Positions 63,356-64,000 of a DNA stretch of 64,000 bases are shown one piece after another (the stretch's first letter is position 1; each line of letters starts with the position of its first letter). The stretch lies in NCBI RefSeq assembly GCF_001874145.1, contig NZ_MPCX01000003.1:186001-250000 (forward strand). Direction: 5' to 3'. The DNA comes from Lacinutrix sp. MedPE-SW (lineage in GTDB: Bacteria > Bacteroidota > Bacteroidia > Flavobacteriales > Flavobacteriaceae). The position numbers and the translations under genes were made by a program. Under the pieces are notes generated by a model. That model searched no databases and was not told the origin of the DNA. It saw only the letters and a list, made by a program, of their open reading frames with translations.

Positions 63356-64000
63356 ATGTTAGAAAACTACGACATTACCTACAAAGACTCTGCAAATCAA
63401 ATTCTTATAATAGATAAAAATGGTCTTGTAATAGAGTCTGAATCACAATTATATAAAAATGCAAAAGGTAAAACTATAGAGTCTTTACATCCGTTTTTTT
63501 TAAGTATAACAAACCTTTTAAAAATAGAAAACGAAACATTTAATTTTAAATGTGTAAACCTTATTGTAGACAATAAAAACTACACTGTAGACATTGAGCT
63601 ATATACAAATAAAAAGGAAGAGTTCGCAGTACTCGTAATACAAGACTTAACAAACCAATACATTAAATATCAAAAAGTTGCACAAAATCGTAATGAGTCT
63701 GAGATAAAATCTCAAGTCTTAGATTTTAACAATAAATTATTACTAGAAAAAGAAGCTTTTAAAGATAATTTTATCGCAAATTTTAGCCATCAAGTTCGTC
63801 TTCCTATTAATAGTATAGATGGTTTTGTTGCACAACTAGAAGAAAGTAACTTAGAGCAAAGTCAACGCTACAATTTAAATATTATAAAAAACACCAATGG
63901 TAGACTAAAAGCCATGGTAAACGATATAATAGACATATCTAAAATTGAAGCAAACCATTTTAAAGCCTACAACATAAGCTATAATTTAACTGAAGAATTA
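63356..64000 (+). CDS. Paralogous sensor kinase, partial at the window end
   Basis: The frame opens at 63356 and runs to the last base (215 codons), so the gene is cut. It aligns over its whole visible length with the kinase just upstream: same PAS-like N-terminus (QILIIDKNGLVIESESQLY), the same linker (ESEIKSQVLDFNNKLLLEKEAFKDNFIANFS) and the H-box histidine at the same residue number, 145. In the H-box the usual acidic residue after His is Gln (SHQVRLPI), which departs from the HE/HD consensus and may impair kinase chemistry. A tandem duplication with divergence. Its HATPase and any receiver lie beyond the window. Confidence 0.85.
   Translation, partial: MLENYDITYKDSANQILIIDKNGLVIESESQLYKNAKGKTIESLHPFFLSITNLLKIENETFNFKCVNLIVDNKNYTVDIELYTNKKEEFAVLVIQDLTNQYIKYQKVAQNRNESEIKSQVLDFNNKLLLEKEAFKDNFIANFSHQVRLPINSIDGFVAQLEESNLEQSQRYNLNIIKNTNGRLKAMVNDIIDISKIEANHFKAYNISYNLTEEL

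Noticed and set aside
1-64000. CRISPR arrays, prophage, transposase or integrase genes
   Set aside because: No regularly spaced repeats, phage structural genes or transposase-like products were seen on either strand.

Overview
The window is a 64 kb piece of an AT-rich chromosome from a member of the Bacteroidota, almost certainly a Flavobacteriaceae (a marine-type flavobacterium is likely; genus not determinable here). The evidence is a SusC/SusD pair, several secreted proteins with the C-terminal type IX secretion (T9SS) sorting domain, flavobacterial-type promoters (-7 box TANNTTTG), weak Shine-Dalgarno sequences, and many families confined to or typical of Bacteroidota (DUF3109, DUF4286, OlsF/GlsF-like fused acyltransferase). 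Nothing indicates a plasmid, prophage, insertion sequence or CRISPR. Most of it is core chromosome with good synteny logic.

Layout. 1-4.4 kb: SusD/SusC outer-membrane uptake pair (minus). 4.6-9 kb: aspS, a ClC-family channel with CBS domains, a small membrane protein, tadA. 9-15 kb: secreted M36 metallopeptidase, dxs, dGTPase. 15-22.3 kb: a likely phosphate-responsive block made of a beta-helix lipoprotein, a TonB-dependent receptor, a MORN-like protein and a PiT transporter fused to a PhoU-like domain; two promoters in it carry 11-bp-periodic PHO-box-like direct repeats. 22.4-28 kb: OmpA-like lipoprotein, DUF6503-like protein, nrdA and nrdB. 28-33.3 kb: DUF3109, marC, a small FAD protein, S41 protease, dCMP deaminase, HupE/UreJ-like protein and tRNA-Leu(CAA). 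33.4-35.8 kb: prs, rplY (L25/Ctc), pth. 35.8-42.3 kb: two divergent T9SS-secreted metalloproteases (M12B-like and M43). 42.3-50.9 kb: ribF, HTTM protein, serS, a 41-residue small ORF, a TPR protein, DUF4286, rsmA, mgtE; the serS-mgtE block is bracketed by two inverted copies of a ~105 bp intergenic repeat. 51-54.2 kb: small metabolic and stress genes ending in an orphan ArsR regulator with a palindromic site. 54.2-58.9 kb (minus): GNAT, aspartate kinase, fused acyltransferase, carboxypeptidase-regulatory-like protein. 59-64 kb: fbp, then a signalling operon: coiled-coil protein, a protein with a roadblock/longin-like C-terminus, a Ras-like small GTPase and two tandem sensor kinases, the second cut by the window end.

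The most promising candidates for an undescribed system are the small-GTPase/kinase operon at the right end and the PHO-box-like regulon around 15-20 kb. Also notable: a ClC protein that has lost both gating/proton glutamates, and a paralogous kinase whose H-box reads His-Gln instead of His-Glu. All family assignments are from reading the translated sequence by eye; no database search was run.
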